NCBI RefSeq assembly: GCF_012030425.1
Contig: NZ_JAAUVN010000001.1
Coordinates: 496,001-560,000, forward strand
Length of the DNA stretch: 64,000 nucleotides
Origin: Sphingobacterium sp. B16(2022)
GTDB taxonomy: Bacteria > Bacteroidota > Bacteroidia > Sphingobacteriales > Sphingobacteriaceae
Direction: 5' to 3'
The position numbers were made by a program, and so were the translations under genes. This document shows, piece after piece, positions 53,405 through 62,531 of the stretch; position 1 is the stretch's first letter; each line of letters opens with the position of its first letter. Below the pieces are notes generated by a model. That model was not told the DNA's origin, did not search any database, and saw only the letters and a program-made list of their open reading frames with translations.

Positions 53405-54865
53405 ATGGTAGATAATAATTTTGAAAATTTTGTAAAAATCGCATCGGAGCTGGTGTGGAGTGATGTTTTTATTTACCTGTGTCTGTTGACGGGTCTGTAT
53501 TTTTCTGTACGGACTGGATTTCTGCAGTTGACCTATATTAAAGATATGCTGCGATTGCTGTTTCAGAAAAAGCAGTCGGACGAGGGTATATCATCTTTTC
53601 AGGCCTTTGCATTGGCAATTTCGGGCCGCGTGGGTACAGGAAATATCATCGGAGTGGCCACGGCGATCTATATGGGAGGTCCGGGTGCAATTTTCTGGAT
53701 GTGGGCGATTGCTTTCCTAGGTGCTGCATCTGCTTTCGTGGAGTCTACGCTGGCACAGGTGTTCAAACAGCAGGTCGGAGATGAGTTTAAAGGTGGTCCT
53801 GCCTATTATATTGAAAAATGTCTGGGTGTGAAGTGGTATGCGGTTCTGTTTGCCTTAATAACCATTGCAAGTACAGGCTTTTTACTTCCCGGCGTGCAAA
53901 GTAATGCTATTGCATCTTCGATGCACAATGCATTTGAAATACCTGTTGCTTATACGGGGATTGGAGTGGTGGTTTTGTTGGCTGTTATTATTTTCGGCGG
54001 TGTACAGCGTATTGGCCGAGTGGCTGAACTAGTGGTGCCGTTTATGGCGGGAGCGTATATTTTAATGGCTTTAGTGATCATCGCTTTAAATTATACACAG
54101 ATTCTGGATGTGTTTGGTCTTATCTTCAGTTCTGCATTTAGCCTGAATGCCACTTTTGGCGGCGTTGTGGGCATGGCGATTGCCTGGGGTGTCAAGCGTG
54201 GCATCTATAGTAATGAGGCCGGACAGGGCACCGCACCGCATGCTGCGGCCGCAGCGGATGTTAGTCATCCTGCACAGCAGGGTTTGGTACAGGCTTTTTC
54301 GGTGTATGTGGATACAATATTCGTTTGTACAGCAACAGGACTTATGATTTTATTTACCAATCAGTATAATGTGGGGCAATTTGATGGAGCCGGTCAACTG
54401 GTCGGTTTTATATCGGAGCATATACCAGGGGTCAATTACACGGCCTTTACACAGGCGGCGGTGTCGCATCATTTTCCATTGATCGGAAATGGCTTTGTGG
54501 CCATCGCTTTGTTTTTCTTTGCATTTACGACGGTTATGGCTTATTACTACTATGCGGAAACCAACTTATCGTATATCTTTTCTAATAAGGTAAGTCCGGC
54601 GGTCACCTGGATATTGCGTATTGTATTTCTTGCGGCGGTATACTATGGTTCTGTGAAAACAGCGGAGATTGCCTGGGCAATCGGTGATATCGGTGTAGGG
54701 CTGATGGCTTATGTCAATCTGATCGCGATCTTACTGATGAGTAAAACAGCGCTCAAGGTATGGCAGGATTATAAAGTGAAGCGTAAAAGAGGGGATATGA
54801 ATCCAACATTCAGTGCTAAGGAACTGGGAATTAAGAATGCGGAGTTCTGGGATAAAGAGAAATAA
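53405..54865 (+). CDS. alanine/glycine:cation symporter (AgcS family)
   Basis: 486 aa, about 10-11 membrane helices. Family signatures GRVGTGNIIGVATAIYMGGPG, FVESTLAQVFK, GGPAYYIE and SNEAGQGTAPHAAAA are all present. Imports alanine or glycine with sodium. Single-gene unit with its own terminator. Confidence 0.95.
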   Translation: MVDNNFENFVKIASELVWSDVFIYLCLLTGLYFSVRTGFLQLTYIKDMLRLLFQKKQSDEGISSFQAFALAISGRVGTGNIIGVATAIYMGGPGAIFWMWAIAFLGAASAFVESTLAQVFKQQVGDEFKGGPAYYIEKCLGVKWYAVLFALITIASTGFLLPGVQSNAIASSMHNAFEIPVAYTGIGVVVLLAVIIFGGVQRIGRVAELVVPFMAGAYILMALVIIALNYTQILDVFGLIFSSAFSLNATFGGVVGMAIAWGVKRGIYSNEAGQGTAPHAAAAADVSHPAQQGLVQAFSVYVDTIFVCTATGLMILFTNQYNVGQFDGAGQLVGFISEHIPGVNYTAFTQAAVSHHFPLIGNGFVAIALFFFAFTTVMAYYYYAETNLSYIFSNKVSPAVTWILRIVFLAAVYYGSVKTAEIAWAIGDIGVGLMAYVNLIAILLMSKTALKVWQDYKVKRKRGDMNPTFSAKELGIKNAEFWDKEK

Positions 54866-54870
54866 AAGGA

Positions 54871-54910
54871 ATAAAAAAATCCCTCAACAAGTGTTGAGGG
54901 ATTTTTTTAT
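54871..54910. terminator. bidirectional intrinsic terminator
   Basis: 18-bp stem (ATAAAAAAATCCCTCAAC and complement) with AAGT loop, between convergent symporter and L,D-transpeptidase genes. Confidence 0.92.
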
Positions 54911-54912
54911 GT

Positions 54913-55674
54913 TTAATTCATTTTTCCGAATTTATCTCCGGCCATATCTTTCTCATAGTAGGCGGTAAGATCATCCCGGTGATTCAGCACTTTTGATTTG
55001 GCTATATACTCCTGGTTGTCGGCATAGATGAATAGTAATGATCCATCTTTAATGGTATTGATAATAGGCTTCGCTAACTCTCTAGGCAGCGCAGGACAGC
55101 CGTAGCTTCGTCCTAAGCGTCCCAATGAACTTACGATGCGTGGATTTGCATAATCTGCGCCATGAACTACTACAGCTCTTGATTTGGCTCTATCATTAAA
55201 GCCCTCTTCCAGTCCATTTAAAACCAAAGAGTAACCATTTGAACCTTGATAAGTATTCTCCGTTACATAAAAGCCCAATGAGCTTTGGAATGACTCCGGC
55301 GTGTTTGAAAAAGAAGTAGCGTAATTACTACCGCTATTTTTACCGTGTGAAACGAGCGAATGAAAAAGGACTTTTTCGTTTTTAAGGTCTAGGACGACAA
55401 GCCTTTTTTCGGTAGATGGTAAAGTGAAGTCAATGATTGATAATACATCTTTGTTTTTGGCGGGAAGTAATCTATAGCCTTCCATCGCTTCTTTAAATGC
55501 TTTATAATTGACTACATCTTTGAGATTCATGCTTTCGTAGAGTGCATCTACTTTTGATATTTTCTTTTTAACTGTAATTTCTTTTTTATGAATTTCTGTC
55601 GGTACTACATTTTTAGATTCTGAGAACAACGCTGCATACAAACCCATAAATAAAATGAACACTAATTTCTCCAT
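54913..55674 (-). CDS. murein L,D-transpeptidase catalytic-domain protein
   Basis: 253 aa, signal peptide (no lipobox). Catalytic Cys in GRSYGCPALP (C193), with HG in VVVHGADYA. This is the YkuD_2-type L,D-transpeptidase group (formerly DUF), acting on cell-wall tetrapeptides. Monocistronic-looking; a second, unrelated-type L,D-transpeptidase gene lies 92 bp upstream in the same direction. Confidence 0.88.
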   Translation of the reverse strand: MEKLVFILFMGLYAALFSESKNVVPTEIHKKEITVKKKISKVDALYESMNLKDVVNYKAFKEAMEGYRLLPAKNKDVLSIIDFTLPSTEKRLVVLDLKNEKVLFHSLVSHGKNSGSNYATSFSNTPESFQSSLGFYVTENTYQGSNGYSLVLNGLEEGFNDRAKSRAVVVHGADYANPRIVSSLGRLGRSYGCPALPRELAKPIINTIKDGSLLFIYADNQEYIAKSKVLNHRDDLTAYYEKDMAGDKFGKMN

Positions 55675-55766
55675 ACTTTATCCCTTATTTGTTTTTCGAT
55701 AGCAAATTTAAGAACTAAAGATAGTTAAAAAGTGTAAAAAATTGTTAATCAGTATCTTAATTATCG

Positions 55767-56816
55767 TTAATCAATAACTATTACCAAAGTCTGGAAGTCT
55801 TTTGACCGTTTATAAACAAATTGTGCATGTGATGACGCATTTCTGACACACATATGTGACCTCGGGATGGTGCCTAAGCTCCAGCTGTATTCGATCACTT
55901 TACCGTTCGGATTATTGACAGGAACGCCGTGTACGTACGCTCCGGCCGTAAAACGGCTTGCAAATGGGGCGTAACCTTCGATAGATTTTGTGCCATCTTT
56001 GAAATAAAACATCTTGGATTTATGCTCCTGTAAAACAAAGATTCCAGTAGGAGTTTCCTGTGCATGAGGAGGCTTGTGACGGCCTGTAGTGGCTGGATTC
56101 ATGCTTCTTACTGCCCATCCTTTATCTGTTTTATCCAGTGTACAAATATTTTGGTTTGTAACATCCACGACGATTACTTTGTCAAATCTGACAGAATCGC
56201 CTATTGTTTTGAGGTATCTTTTTGGTACTTCCCAAGTTCCTTCGAAGGAAACACCTTCCACTTTGACACGTTGTAACGTATCGCTACTCTGCAGTTTAAC
56301 CAGCCAGCCATCTCTACCATAAATGGAAGGTAATTTGGTTTCGCCTTCACGATATAAGGGACTCGCTTGGTAGCGTTCTGTTCCTAGGGAGTCAGCAACA
56401 CGTTTATAGGAATCTCTTTTGAAATGTGGAATAGTAGGTGCCTCACCATTTGAATTCTGATAGTTTTGCAGCACACCATAAATAGCGTTGCCGTTCTGGA
56501 AATTCTCAACAAAAGCCAGTTTTTCTTTTATTTTATCCCATTGAAATTGCCTTACTGTATCTTTATAGGGATAAGTGTCTTCTAATGTATACTTGGTGTA
56601 CTGGAGTTCTTTGGTAATTTCAATATCTGCCGCTGTTTTTGGTTTGGCCTTCGCGATTTCTTCTTCTTTCTTTCTAATCGCATCGATTGAATCTTTTGTT
56701 TTCTCCTTTTTCTTTTCTTCCGGATCATTTTTTGATTGTCCTTGTTGGCAAGAAATAAACAAAAAGGAAACGAAAAAACTATATATTAAAATGTTTTTAA
56801 TGTACAAATGCTTCAT
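55767..56816 (-). CDS. L,D-transpeptidase (YkuD type), lipoprotein
   Basis: 349 aa. Lipobox FISC (C23), then a Lys/Glu-rich segment with a likely coiled coil (EEKKKEKTKDSIDAIRKKEEE) and a C-terminal YkuD domain. The active site reads SHMCVRN (H321, C323), where most YkuD enzymes have SHGC. The HG in YVHGVPV supplies the upstream His. It may form 3-3 cross-links in the periplasm. The Gly to Met change could alter activity or simply be a lineage variant. Confidence 0.83.
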   Translation of the reverse strand: MKHLYIKNILIYSFFVSFLFISCQQGQSKNDPEEKKKEKTKDSIDAIRKKEEEIAKAKPKTAADIEITKELQYTKYTLEDTYPYKDTVRQFQWDKIKEKLAFVENFQNGNAIYGVLQNYQNSNGEAPTIPHFKRDSYKRVADSLGTERYQASPLYREGETKLPSIYGRDGWLVKLQSSDTLQRVKVEGVSFEGTWEVPKRYLKTIGDSVRFDKVIVVDVTNQNICTLDKTDKGWAVRSMNPATTGRHKPPHAQETPTGIFVLQEHKSKMFYFKDGTKSIEGYAPFASRFTAGAYVHGVPVNNPNGKVIEYSWSLGTIPRSHMCVRNASSHAQFVYKRSKDFQTLVIVID

Positions 56817-57052
56817 AAAACAGGGCTCATTAAGATTTTTACTGTTGAGAAAAGGTACATTATTGTATCGATGCCCCTTTTCTGAATGATTTCATTACCA
56901 AACATAGTGCCGAGATTTACATGGATGGATTAAAGATACAAGCTGCTCGCGGAATAGTAAGAGTTAAATTTTTCATTTATCGACTATATATTGAATGGCA
57001 GTAAAACAATTTTATAATGATGAGGTTGTATCAATAATTTCTGCTATTTTTA

Positions 57053-58108
57053 ATGTATATGATTTCAAACTTACGTTACTTAATAATACTTGTATTTATA
57101 TCGTCCTGTGGGATTATGCACAATGTGCCTCTTTCACAGAAGCCGAATTCGTTTGATAAACCCAATATTTCCAATTCTTTTGTGGATCAAAACGGGAATT
57201 TTTATCCTGATAATTGGCGTAAGACGTACGGCAGCCCACCTAGTAATGGAAAAAGAGATGCTTACTCTTTAATGAAAATCGCGGCAGACAAAGGTATCAC
57301 GGATGAGCTGACGGGATTTGAAGTGAAAAAACTAAGGGAATTTAAAGAGCGTGTGAAAACGAAGAAGCGTGTTTTTGTGTTTGTTCACGGCTTTAATGCA
57401 AACAATGAAGAAGTAAATGAGAGTTACGGTTATATCCAGAAGCTTATTAAGGTCAATGCTAAGGATGATGAGATTGTGCGTTTTTATTGGGACGGGCTAT
57501 GGACGAGCAATCCTTTTGCCGGGGCAAAAATCTGGTTTACCGCGACTTCCTTTAGTCAGATGGCCGGTGAGTTTGGTTTAAGGCGTGTGCTGAATACGAT
57601 TTCAAATAAAGATGTCTATATCATTTCACACAGTCGAGGTGCTTCTGTGGTACTGAGTGCATTGGCGGAACCGCATTTCAATGAGAAGTTTGTAAAAGAC
57701 ATCAAGGAAATTCATAATGTTGATGTGGAAAACGCGAAAGAACTCTTGGAGAATAAAAACCGGATTACCTGTATTATGCTAGCTCCGGCAATCGGATTAG
57801 CTGATTTTAAATCGCAGGAGGCAGGCAATGACTCCTTCTGTACGATAAGTCCACAGGTGAAAAAAATGCACATTACAATCAATAATACAGATAAGATGCT
57901 GAAGAAGTTTTTCGGTTTTTTTGCCGATAAATTTAATCCGACCGACCTGGGCTATAAAGATAATGTGTACAATGAGCTGGTGAAGCAGTATACCTGCTTT
58001 GATAAAACAGACTTCTCGGGTATGGAAAGCCATGCATTCAATAGCTATATTCGCAGTCCGAAATTTAAAACGATGCTAAAAGCAAATGGCATTGCTTTAG
58101 CGAAATAG
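57053..58108 (+). CDS. alpha/beta-hydrolase lipoprotein
   Basis: 351 aa (or from a second ATG two codons later). Lipobox SSC (C19). Oxyanion segment FVFVHGFNANNEEV, nucleophile elbow SHSRGAS (S194), and MESHAF near the C-terminus giving a probable catalytic His. Related to DUF900-type serine hydrolases. Likely an envelope lipase/esterase; substrate unknown. It is convergent with the MpaB gene, 2 bp between stops. Confidence 0.78.
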   Translation: MYMISNLRYLIILVFISSCGIMHNVPLSQKPNSFDKPNISNSFVDQNGNFYPDNWRKTYGSPPSNGKRDAYSLMKIAADKGITDELTGFEVKKLREFKERVKTKKRVFVFVHGFNANNEEVNESYGYIQKLIKVNAKDDEIVRFYWDGLWTSNPFAGAKIWFTATSFSQMAGEFGLRRVLNTISNKDVYIISHSRGASVVLSALAEPHFNEKFVKDIKEIHNVDVENAKELLENKNRITCIMLAPAIGLADFKSQEAGNDSFCTISPQVKKMHITINNTDKMLKKFFGFFADKFNPTDLGYKDNVYNELVKQYTCFDKTDFSGMESHAFNSYIRSPKFKTMLKANGIALAK

Positions 58109-58110
58109 TG

Positions 58111-59313
58111 TTAGTGTTGCTTGTTGTTCTCCCGGTTGTTGTAGGTTAAGTAGATTCTCTTGACTTCCATTTGCTCGGCTCTTCCTTTATTGATGAGAAG
58201 CTGACGTTGTTGGGTAAGTCTGGACTTGTTATTACGCATTTTGTTTTTTAAAACATTGAGATAGGCTATGGCACCAATTCTGGTGGTGTCGAGGCCTAAA
58301 AGTCTACAGGAATAGCTGCCTAGGAGAAAATGGTTATAATAAAGATGAATTTCGCGCATCATTTTACGTCCCAGCGCTGATTCCGGATAATACGCGGCTA
58401 TAGGCTCTTCCTGTAGGGCCTGGGCCAATAACCTGGAATCGGCATCGCCTTCTTTTTGTGTCATGGTCCAGTAGTAGAGCGCTTCAATAGCCTGTTGTTC
58501 CGTGTCAGGAAGTAGTTGCAAGGGGATACCTAACAAGTAACCGATATATTTCCAGAGGTGAAGTACTGCTGTTATTTCTTCTGGAAGGATCTGAAATTTC
58601 ATGCGCTGTAACCCGACGATAAAGACCAGCGAAAATCCCAGGTTGGTGGCAAGCATGTCCCACTGATTGAGCGGTAGGCCCCATTCATTTTTGTCCCAAT
58701 CCGTCTTCGCCAGAATATTGATCCGTGAGAAAGCATGGATAATGCGGGTTTCCATTACTTTTTGATAACCGATCTGCCCGCTTTTTAAAGATCCATTTTC
58801 CATGATGTCTACCCAAAAGTCTACTGTATCTGCCAGGCGCTTCACGGCTCCTTTTTTTAGTGCACCGGTATAGATAAGTGGTTTATTGATTGCTGCCGAT
58901 TCGTAACCACCCATGAGGCAGTAGTCGCGCAAGACGATCAGACCGCTTAATCCTGCGCGCTGACTTACTGCGATGCCACTTTCCAGCAGTTCCCAGTTTA
59001 ACCAGGACGGTGAGCTCTCAATCGAAGAGAAAAAAGTGTCAAGTGCTTCTCTATAGGGCTCATCGACATTTTCCGGAGCAACTAAATACGCACGTAGTAA
59101 TTGCTGTCCCTTGCCAAAACCAACTTGCTGATGGAGCTTTCTGACCAATTCGTCTGCCGGTTCATCGCAGTTGAAGAGGTAGGGAACCAACTTGTTTGCT
59201 TCCCGAAGGTCGGGCTGCTTTGGCAGTTTTTTTAACAGTTCTACTCCGGCACCTGCGGTCCAATAATGATGAAAGGAGGAGGTATTTGTTTTGAATCGGC
59301 TCGGTATTTCCAT
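58111..59313 (-). CDS. MpaB-family oxygenase (DUF2236, latex-clearing-protein fold)
   Basis: 400 aa, all helical, cytoplasmic by sequence. LSGLIVLRDYCLMGGYESAAINKPLIYTGALKKGAVKRLADTVDFWVDIM and TRIIHAFSRI match the MpaB/rubber oxygenase catalytic domain, whose haem-ligand and Arg/His positions lie in the latter segment. Reactions include C=C cleavage of lipids or rubber; the natural substrate is unknown. It is last of three genes on this strand: two small partners precede it, the closest 1 bp away. Confidence 0.85.
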   Translation of the reverse strand: MEIPSRFKTNTSSFHHYWTAGAGVELLKKLPKQPDLREANKLVPYLFNCDEPADELVRKLHQQVGFGKGQQLLRAYLVAPENVDEPYREALDTFFSSIESSPSWLNWELLESGIAVSQRAGLSGLIVLRDYCLMGGYESAAINKPLIYTGALKKGAVKRLADTVDFWVDIMENGSLKSGQIGYQKVMETRIIHAFSRINILAKTDWDKNEWGLPLNQWDMLATNLGFSLVFIVGLQRMKFQILPEEITAVLHLWKYIGYLLGIPLQLLPDTEQQAIEALYYWTMTQKEGDADSRLLAQALQEEPIAAYYPESALGRKMMREIHLYYNHFLLGSYSCRLLGLDTTRIGAIAYLNVLKNKMRNNKSRLTQQRQLLINKGRAEQMEVKRIYLTYNNRENNKQH

Positions 59314-59314
59314 C

Positions 59315-59677
59315 TTAATTGTCTATATCCCAATTCATAAAATTGCCTGTAGCAACGATGTTCCCAGATGTATAGGAGAAATCGAAATCAACGTAATCGG
59401 ACTGGCAGGAGATCGTATCACTGCAGCAAAATTGGCGGTCGATGTTGAAGCTGATTCGAAATCTACCTTTCTTTTCGATATCGTTGAAAGTGAAACTCGA
59501 GACGCTAAGATCGCCGATCTGCGGTGCGCCATCTTTGTCGGATAGGCTGTCGAATACCGCTTCCTGCAGCTGTTTGCGGTCTTCGGCTGTGATCTGATCG
59601 AGCAATAAGGTGAAATTTTGCTTGATTTTCTGTAATGCTGTATCTGTAACCGGTATGTTTAATGTGATTGTTGACAT
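59315..59677 (-). CDS. protein of unknown function, 120 aa
   Basis: Not recognised. Beta-rich protein with FCCSDTISC (three Cys), an even distribution of Asp/Asn and no signal peptide. Its start overlaps the upstream YgjP-like gene by 19 bp and its stop is 1 bp from the MpaB gene, so the three are tightly coupled. Cys cluster could bind metal. Function unknown. Confidence 0.7.
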   Translation of the reverse strand: MSTITLNIPVTDTALQKIKQNFTLLLDQITAEDRKQLQEAVFDSLSDKDGAPQIGDLSVSSFTFNDIEKKGRFRISFNIDRQFCCSDTISCQSDYVDFDFSYTSGNIVATGNFMNWDIDN

Positions 59678-60297
59678 GTTTTTAGTGTATAAGCTAGTTG
59701 ATGTTCGAGCTGCTGTTGGTCTGGAAAATATGTTGTTCTGATCTTCGGATCTAATGAAATCTGTGAAGAAATGGCTTTAAAGGCCAGGTAATGGAGTTCC
59801 GAGACCGATAAGCACGTGACCGATGTGCTAAAAGTAATGTTATTTTCTGCCTGCAGGCTGTAGAGACTCTTTGGTAATGCCCTAAGTTTGATCTTACCCA
59901 CCAGCACATTTAATTTTTCTTCCCAATAGCCGATTTCGTCTGCTAGCTGCTGGAGTATAAATTGTTTCTGCCAGTCATGTAGCTGTTTTTGATAAGTTGT
60001 CCCTTTACAGTACAAGGTAATGGTTCTGTTTTTAACCAGAATTTTGTTCGAGGTGGTATTCTTGATGAGTTTGAGTAAATAGTTTTGTTGAAAGAGACGT
60101 ACCGGATGTTCTTGATACTCGACTTCTTCAGAAACTGTTCGGCTATTCTTGTTATTTTTAATAAACTGTTCTAAGGTGCTGATTTCAAAGTCGACGGGAG
60201 CAAAAATGCGCGCAATGCCCGGATGTTGCTCCAAGCGGATTTCTTTGGAATCGGTTGTAATGATTTGATAGTTTTTTCCAGCTATTTCGATTTGCAT
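59659..60297 (-). CDS. YgjP/DUF45-like protein lacking the metal motif
   Basis: 212 aa. The overall order resembles M48-type YgjP metallopeptidases: IYAPVDFEI-like strand, basic central segment (YCKGTTYQKQLHDWQKQ), ALPKSLYSLQAENNITFSTSVTCL matching the ksrWGSC/N region. The expected HExxH is replaced by SELHYLAFKAISS, and the third ligand is missing, so it is probably inactive as a peptidase. Assignment is tentative. First gene of the set leading to the MpaB oxygenase. Confidence 0.5.
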   Translation of the reverse strand: MQIEIAGKNYQIITTDSKEIRLEQHPGIARIFAPVDFEISTLEQFIKNNKNSRTVSEEVEYQEHPVRLFQQNYLLKLIKNTTSNKILVKNRTITLYCKGTTYQKQLHDWQKQFILQQLADEIGYWEEKLNVLVGKIKLRALPKSLYSLQAENNITFSTSVTCLSVSELHYLAFKAISSQISLDPKIRTTYFPDQQQLEHQLAYTLKTCQQSH

Positions 60298-60380
60298 ACT
60301 GAAATTAAATGTTCGACCTTGTAAACATAATACTAACTTTTATTAAGTTTGTCATTAAATTAAAACAAATAAACGGTAAT

Positions 60381-62384
60381 ATGAAAAAACATTCAGTTCT
60401 TGCCGCTTTACTGATGTGCGGAGGAATGCTCTTTGCACAGCAGCAGCCGGCAATCAATACAGCCTTTATGGATAAGAGTGTTCGTCCTCAGGATGACTTT
60501 TACAATTTTGTAAACGGTCAATGGATGAAGACAGTGTCGATACCTTCGGATAAAGCGCGATGGGGATCTTTTGACGAGCTTCGTGAAAACACAGACATTG
60601 CGACGTTGAAGATCTTGAAAGAATCTTTAAGTACCACCTTTGCAAAAGGTTCTGACGGTCAAAAGATCGGTGATTTATATCGCTCTTATATTGATTTTGA
60701 TAAACGTAACCAATTGGGCGTAACTCCAATTAAACCTTATCTGGATAAAATCGATGCGATCAAGGATTTTAACGGTCTGTACAATTATCTGGTTGAGGTG
60801 ACGCCAATCGGTGGCAATCCTTTTTTCGGTGCTTATGTCTATGCACACTTAAAAAATAGTAACGTCAATACGGTTTATTTAGGTGCTGCAAGTTTAGGTC
60901 TGGGGCGTTCTTACTATCAGGTTGTAGATGCTAAGAATACGGAAACTTTAGGTGATTATTCTAATTTTATCTCGGCGCTTTATAGTAAAGTCGGTCAGCG
61001 TACGCGTGACTTAAAGGGTCCGAAGATTGTTGCTTTTGAAAAAGAACTGGCTAAAAACCTGAAAACAGTGGAGCAGTCCCGTGATGCTGAAAAGCGTTAT
61101 AATCCGGTTGCTGTTGCTGATCTGAAGAAAATGGTCAAAAACATTGATATTGCCAAATATCTGAAAGATACGGGTTTTAAGGCGGATACCGTGATTGTTT
61201 CAGAACTGGCTTATTATCAGAACCTAGACAAGGTATTGAAGCCTGAAAACCTAGAAGCGATTAAGGAGGTCTTGAAATTTAACGTGATGAATGATGCTGC
61301 GGCATATTTAACAGCGGACCTGGATCAACTTAATTTTGATTTTTGGGGTAAAAAATTGAAGGGTCAAAAAGAACAACGTGCGTTGGAAAAAAGAGGAGTT
61401 GAATTTGTCAACAGTGTGGCAGGTGAGCTTTTGGGTAAACTTTACGTGAAAGAGAATTTCCCGCCACAAGCAAAAGAGCAGGCAGAGGAATTGGTCGGTT
61501 ACCTGATCAAATCTTTCCAGCAGCATATCAATGATCTGAAGTGGATGTCGGCCGATACGAAAGTAAAGGCTTTAGAGAAACTTTCGAAATTCAATGTGAA
61601 GATCGGTTACCCGGATAAATGGAAAGATTACACTACGTTAAATGTGGGTACTTCTTTATTTGATAATATCCTGAGCGAGCGTAAATGGGCTTTTGCAAAG
61701 AATTTGGATAAGCAAGGTAAACCTGTCGACAAATCGGAATGGGGTATGACACCACAAACTGTCAATGCTTATTACAGTCCTTTGTTTAATGAAATTGTAT
61801 TCCCTGCAGCGATCTTACAGCCTCCATTCTATGATTATAAGGCAGATGCAGCAGTTAACTTCGGTGGTATCGGTGCGGTTATCGGTCATGAGCTGTCTCA
61901 TGGTTTTGATGATCAAGGAGCTAAATATGATGGAAACGGTAATTTGAACAACTGGTGGACCGAAGAGGATAAGACGAAGTTTGAAGCTTCTGCTGATGCA
62001 TTGGTAAAACAGTTTGAAGCTTATGAACCGGTACCGGGTGTGAAGGTGAATGGCCGTTTTACTTTAGGTGAAAATATAGGTGACTTAGGTGGTTCTTCTG
62101 TTGCTTTCGATGCCTTGAAAATGTACCTGAAAGATAAAGGTAACCCAGGTCTGATTGATGGATATACACAAGAACAACGTTTCTTTTTATCGTGGGCTAC
62201 GATCTGGAGAACTAAAACAACGGATGAGTTTGTTGTGAACCAAGTGAAGACAGATCCGCATTCGCCAGCTCAATATCGTGCTTTTGCGCCGATCATCAAT
62301 TTAGATGGTTTTCATGAGGCATTCGGTACGAAGGAAGGTGATAAATTATTTGTCCCTAAAACGGATAGAATTGTGATCTGGTAG
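60381..62384 (+). CDS. M13-family zinc metallopeptidase (PepO/neprilysin type)
   Basis: 667 aa from ATG 60381, which begins a signal peptide (GGMLFAQ cleavage near residue 20); an upstream in-frame ATG would give an unlikely tail. Zinc motif HELSH (H503, E504, H507), third ligand E564 in GENIGDLGG, and C-terminal W as in M13. Periplasmic oligopeptidase degrading short peptides. Divergent from the YgjP-like gene and followed by a terminator. Confidence 0.94.
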   Translation: MKKHSVLAALLMCGGMLFAQQQPAINTAFMDKSVRPQDDFYNFVNGQWMKTVSIPSDKARWGSFDELRENTDIATLKILKESLSTTFAKGSDGQKIGDLYRSYIDFDKRNQLGVTPIKPYLDKIDAIKDFNGLYNYLVEVTPIGGNPFFGAYVYAHLKNSNVNTVYLGAASLGLGRSYYQVVDAKNTETLGDYSNFISALYSKVGQRTRDLKGPKIVAFEKELAKNLKTVEQSRDAEKRYNPVAVADLKKMVKNIDIAKYLKDTGFKADTVIVSELAYYQNLDKVLKPENLEAIKEVLKFNVMNDAAAYLTADLDQLNFDFWGKKLKGQKEQRALEKRGVEFVNSVAGELLGKLYVKENFPPQAKEQAEELVGYLIKSFQQHINDLKWMSADTKVKALEKLSKFNVKIGYPDKWKDYTTLNVGTSLFDNILSERKWAFAKNLDKQGKPVDKSEWGMTPQTVNAYYSPLFNEIVFPAAILQPPFYDYKADAAVNFGGIGAVIGHELSHGFDDQGAKYDGNGNLNNWWTEEDKTKFEASADALVKQFEAYEPVPGVKVNGRFTLGENIGDLGGSSVAFDALKMYLKDKGNPGLIDGYTQEQRFFLSWATIWRTKTTDEFVVNQVKTDPHSPAQYRAFAPIINLDGFHEAFGTKEGDKLFVPKTDRIVIW

Positions 62385-62420
62385 TTCTTATTTGTATAGG
62401 AAAGATCGAGATTAAAATAG

Positions 62421-62450
62421 AAAGCCCTTACAGATTCCTGTAAGGGCTTT
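62421..62450. terminator. bidirectional intrinsic terminator
   Basis: 13-bp stem AAAGCCCTTACAG / CTGTAAGGGCTTT with an ATTC loop, flanked by T's on both strands, between convergent peptidase and ribF genes. Confidence 0.9.
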
Positions 62451-62531
62451 TCTATTATTTTAGTTAAGAGGGCTAGAATTTTTTTGACTTCTGAGTCTTC
62501 TAGCCATCTCACTTATTAGTTAAGTAACTTT

